Shown: piece after piece, positions 62,764 to 64,000 of the stretch
Layout: the number at the start of each line of letters is the position of its first letter
Numbering within the stretch: position 1 is the stretch's first letter
Assembly: GCA_030524675.1 (NCBI GenBank)
Contig: JAUNGE010000010.1
Span: 1-64,000, forward strand
Source of the DNA: a bacterium
Lineage (GTDB): Bacteria > Bacillota > Clostridia > Lachnospirales > Lachnospiraceae
Length of the DNA: 64,000 nucleotides
Reading direction: 5' to 3'
Translations under genes and position numbers: made by a program
The notes under the pieces: generated by a model
What the model saw: the letters and a program-made list of their open reading frames with translations, nothing else
Database searches by the model: none
Told to the model about the DNA's origin: nothing

Positions 62764-63026
62764 TCCACGCATTTCGCAGCATAAGTTGCAAGTCTGGAAC
62801 CTTTATCTACGCAGAAAGTATTTACTGCTTTGATGAGGCCGATGGTTCCCACAGACAGCAGGTCCTCTGTGTCATAATCGGTTCCCTGATATTTTTTTAC
62901 AATATGTGCAACCAGACGCATATTTCGCTCGATTAGGATTCCTTTTGCCTCTTTATCTCCGTTCTGGCAGCGTTCCAGATAGATTCTTTCTTCACTCGCA
63001 GTCAATGGTTTCAGAAATGTTTTCAA
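62760..63026 (-). pseudogene. sigK: Sporulation sigma-K, 5' part (split gene)
   Basis: Encodes the first 89 residues of sigma-K: LKPLTASEERIYLERCQNGD, then region 2 with NMRLVAHIVKKYQGTDYDTEDLLSVGTIGLIKAV and GSRLATYAAKCVEN. Start is TTG at 63026 with AAGGTGG five bases upstream. The usual 20-residue hydrophobic pro-sequence of Bacillus is missing, as in Clostridioides difficile. Beyond the core the frame runs on into the element and stops at 62631, so only excision gives a full sigma factor of 212 residues, active in the mother cell late in sporulation. Confidence 0.92.
62761..62763 (-). other. Attachment core, sigK 5' side
   Basis: AAA on the minus strand, preceded by GCGTGG and followed by TGCTATTCTC. 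Core shared with 58613-58615. Confidence 0.7.
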
Positions 63027-63169
63027 AGAAAGCCACCTTATGCTTTTTTCCTTATCTGTATTTTATGCGTTTTCTTTTTTTCAGTGCCTTTCCCATCGGA
63101 TTTCTTTTGAATTCTGTTGATTTTTTATCTTTTTTGCCAGGAAGACTCCAATTTCAGCAGAAAGTGCGC

Positions 63170-63175
63170 TATAAT
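63170..63175 (+). promoter_or_regulatory. -10 box of the last gene
   Basis: TATAAT, about 64 bases before the chosen ATG; the -35 region (TCCAAT at 63147) is poor. Confidence 0.45.
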
Positions 63176-63238
63176 AATAGAAACATGTCTTGGCAGAATG
63201 GACAGAATAAGGAAGAGAAAGAGACAAGGGAGGAGTAC

Positions 63239-64000
63239 ATGGAGAAAGAAGTATTGCAAAAATTACAAAAAGCAGAACAGGAAGAATGTGAAGTGCAGGC
63301 AGGGGAAGAGAAAAAGAACTTGACAAAACAGGAAGAACAGCCAGAAGAGGAGCAGAAAAAGACCGAAGAGGAACAGGAAGAACATGCAGAGCCGCTGGAG
63401 GAAAAGCCAAGCGGGGAAACAGAAAAAACAGAGGAGAGAGAGGAAAAACTGGGCGAAGAAGCGAAAAAACCAGAGCAGAGAGAGGAAAAACAGAGTGAAG
63501 AATCCAAAGAATCCGACAGAATAGAACAGAGCGACTTGGCTTTAAAGGAAATGTTGGAGAGAGAAAGAAAGGCCAATGAACAGATGCTTTATGCTATGCA
63601 GCAGAAGATAGAGCAGCAGGGAAAAGAGCTGGAGGGCGTAAAAAGAGAAAAAAGGCGTCTGACATTGGAACTTTCAGAGATTCGGGAAGAGTGGGGATAT
63701 CCGCAGGAGCCGGATTCGGAAGAAAACTGGGAGAAAAGAGAACAAAAAAGGAGGAGAAAGGCGTCTGTAAAGATGTTTCCTGTATTCAGTGTATGGGGCG
63801 TCTGCATCCTGATGCTGCTGACTGTTCTGAATCTGAGTATTCCAAAAGAATATTACGGTGAGAGAGCCATCTGGTTTGCATTTCTTGCAATGTTTGTGTC
63901 TGTGATGGTGATAATTGCAAATGATTTGATGACAAAAAAAGTAATTGAGCGCACATTGGTTTATTTTACGCTGGAGCTGTGGTTTGTGTATGGCGTTTTT
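63239..64000 (+). CDS. Membrane protein with charged coiled N-terminus (partial, runs off the window)
   Basis: At least 254 residues. The first ~180 are highly charged (Glu, Lys, Gln) and predicted to form coiled coil or disordered sequence, with repeats such as EEREEKLGEEAKKPEQREEK. Two membrane segments follow: SVWGVCILMLLTVLNLSI and IWFAFLAMFVSVMVIIA, and a third begins at the window end. No known domain. ATG 63239 has GGGAGGAG upstream; ATG 63185 in frame lies too close to the -10 box. No stop codon before 64000. Confidence 0.7.
   Translation, partial: MEKEVLQKLQKAEQEECEVQAGEEKKNLTKQEEQPEEEQKKTEEEQEEHAEPLEEKPSGETEKTEEREEKLGEEAKKPEQREEKQSEESKESDRIEQSDLALKEMLERERKANEQMLYAMQQKIEQQGKELEGVKREKRRLTLELSEIREEWGYPQEPDSEENWEKREQKRRRKASVKMFPVFSVWGVCILMLLTVLNLSIPKEYYGERAIWFAFLAMFVSVMVIIANDLMTKKVIERTLVYFTLELWFVYGVF

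Noticed and set aside
1-64000. CRISPR array or replication origin
   Set aside because: No regularly spaced identical repeats and no DnaA-box cluster were seen.

Overview
This window is low-GC Firmicutes DNA that fits a spore-forming gut member of the Lachnospiraceae (Clostridia). The signs are a split sigK gene, a Re-type citrate synthase operon, a minimal two-gene SUF system, T-box control of thrS, BspA-like surface proteins, and the dnaG-rpoD-trmK-nif3 order. The genus is an inference; no 16S rRNA is present.

Layout. 0-0.6 kb: an Hsp20 chaperone. 0.66-2.8 kb: a GHKL histidine kinase and LytTR regulator on the minus strand. 3.1-12.6 kb: a divergent surface-protein operon. It encodes a 1702-residue LRR/beta-helix protein, two small secreted proteins that share a beta-rich C-terminal domain with the giant protein (called the WG domain here), two related membrane-anchored proteins and a protein with cell-wall-binding repeats. 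LytTR-type direct repeats sit just upstream of its promoter. 12.8-13.4 kb: tmRNA and tRNA-Val. 13.5-21.2 kb: MATE pump, Nudix hydrolase, T-box-thrS, DUF1540 protein, a secreted protein, and infC-rpmI-rplT behind an attenuator-like leader, with an apparent ATT start for infC. 21.4-28.1 kb: tRNA-Asn, ECF sigma and partner, patatin, ilvE, a second MATE pump, an AEC transporter. 28.3-34.3 kb: Re-citrate synthase, GntR regulator, isocitrate dehydrogenase and aconitase, which together make 2-oxoglutarate for glutamate synthesis, behind a perfect 24-bp palindrome. 34.4-37 kb: three tRNA-Leu genes (two identical and inverted), MarR, a PHP phosphatase and a GC-rich palindromic island. 37.2-41.4 kb: SmsC-SmsB (Fe-S assembly), MGMT, a subtilase. 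41.5-49.3 kb: dGTPase-like protein, primase, the main sigma factor, TrmK, Nif3-like protein, nucleoside kinase. 49.4-58.2 kb: RNase P RNA, pyrBI, an unknown protein, a MacB-like ABC system with an extracellular COG1361-like protein, murI, a phosphoesterase.

58.2-63.0 kb: the sporulation gene sigK, on the minus strand, is cut in two by a 4148-bp skin-like element. The element carries a large serine recombinase, a DUF4143 ATPase and two small ORFs. The two halves join in frame at a shared AAA core, giving a predicted 212-residue SigK with no pro-sequence. The same recombination would also swap the recombinase's own C-terminus, because its reading frame runs across the attachment site and stays open on the excised circle. 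63.2 kb to the end: a truncated membrane protein with a long charged N-terminus.

The two most unusual parts are the LytTR-linked WG-domain surface operon and the compact sigK element with its site-spanning recombinase gene.
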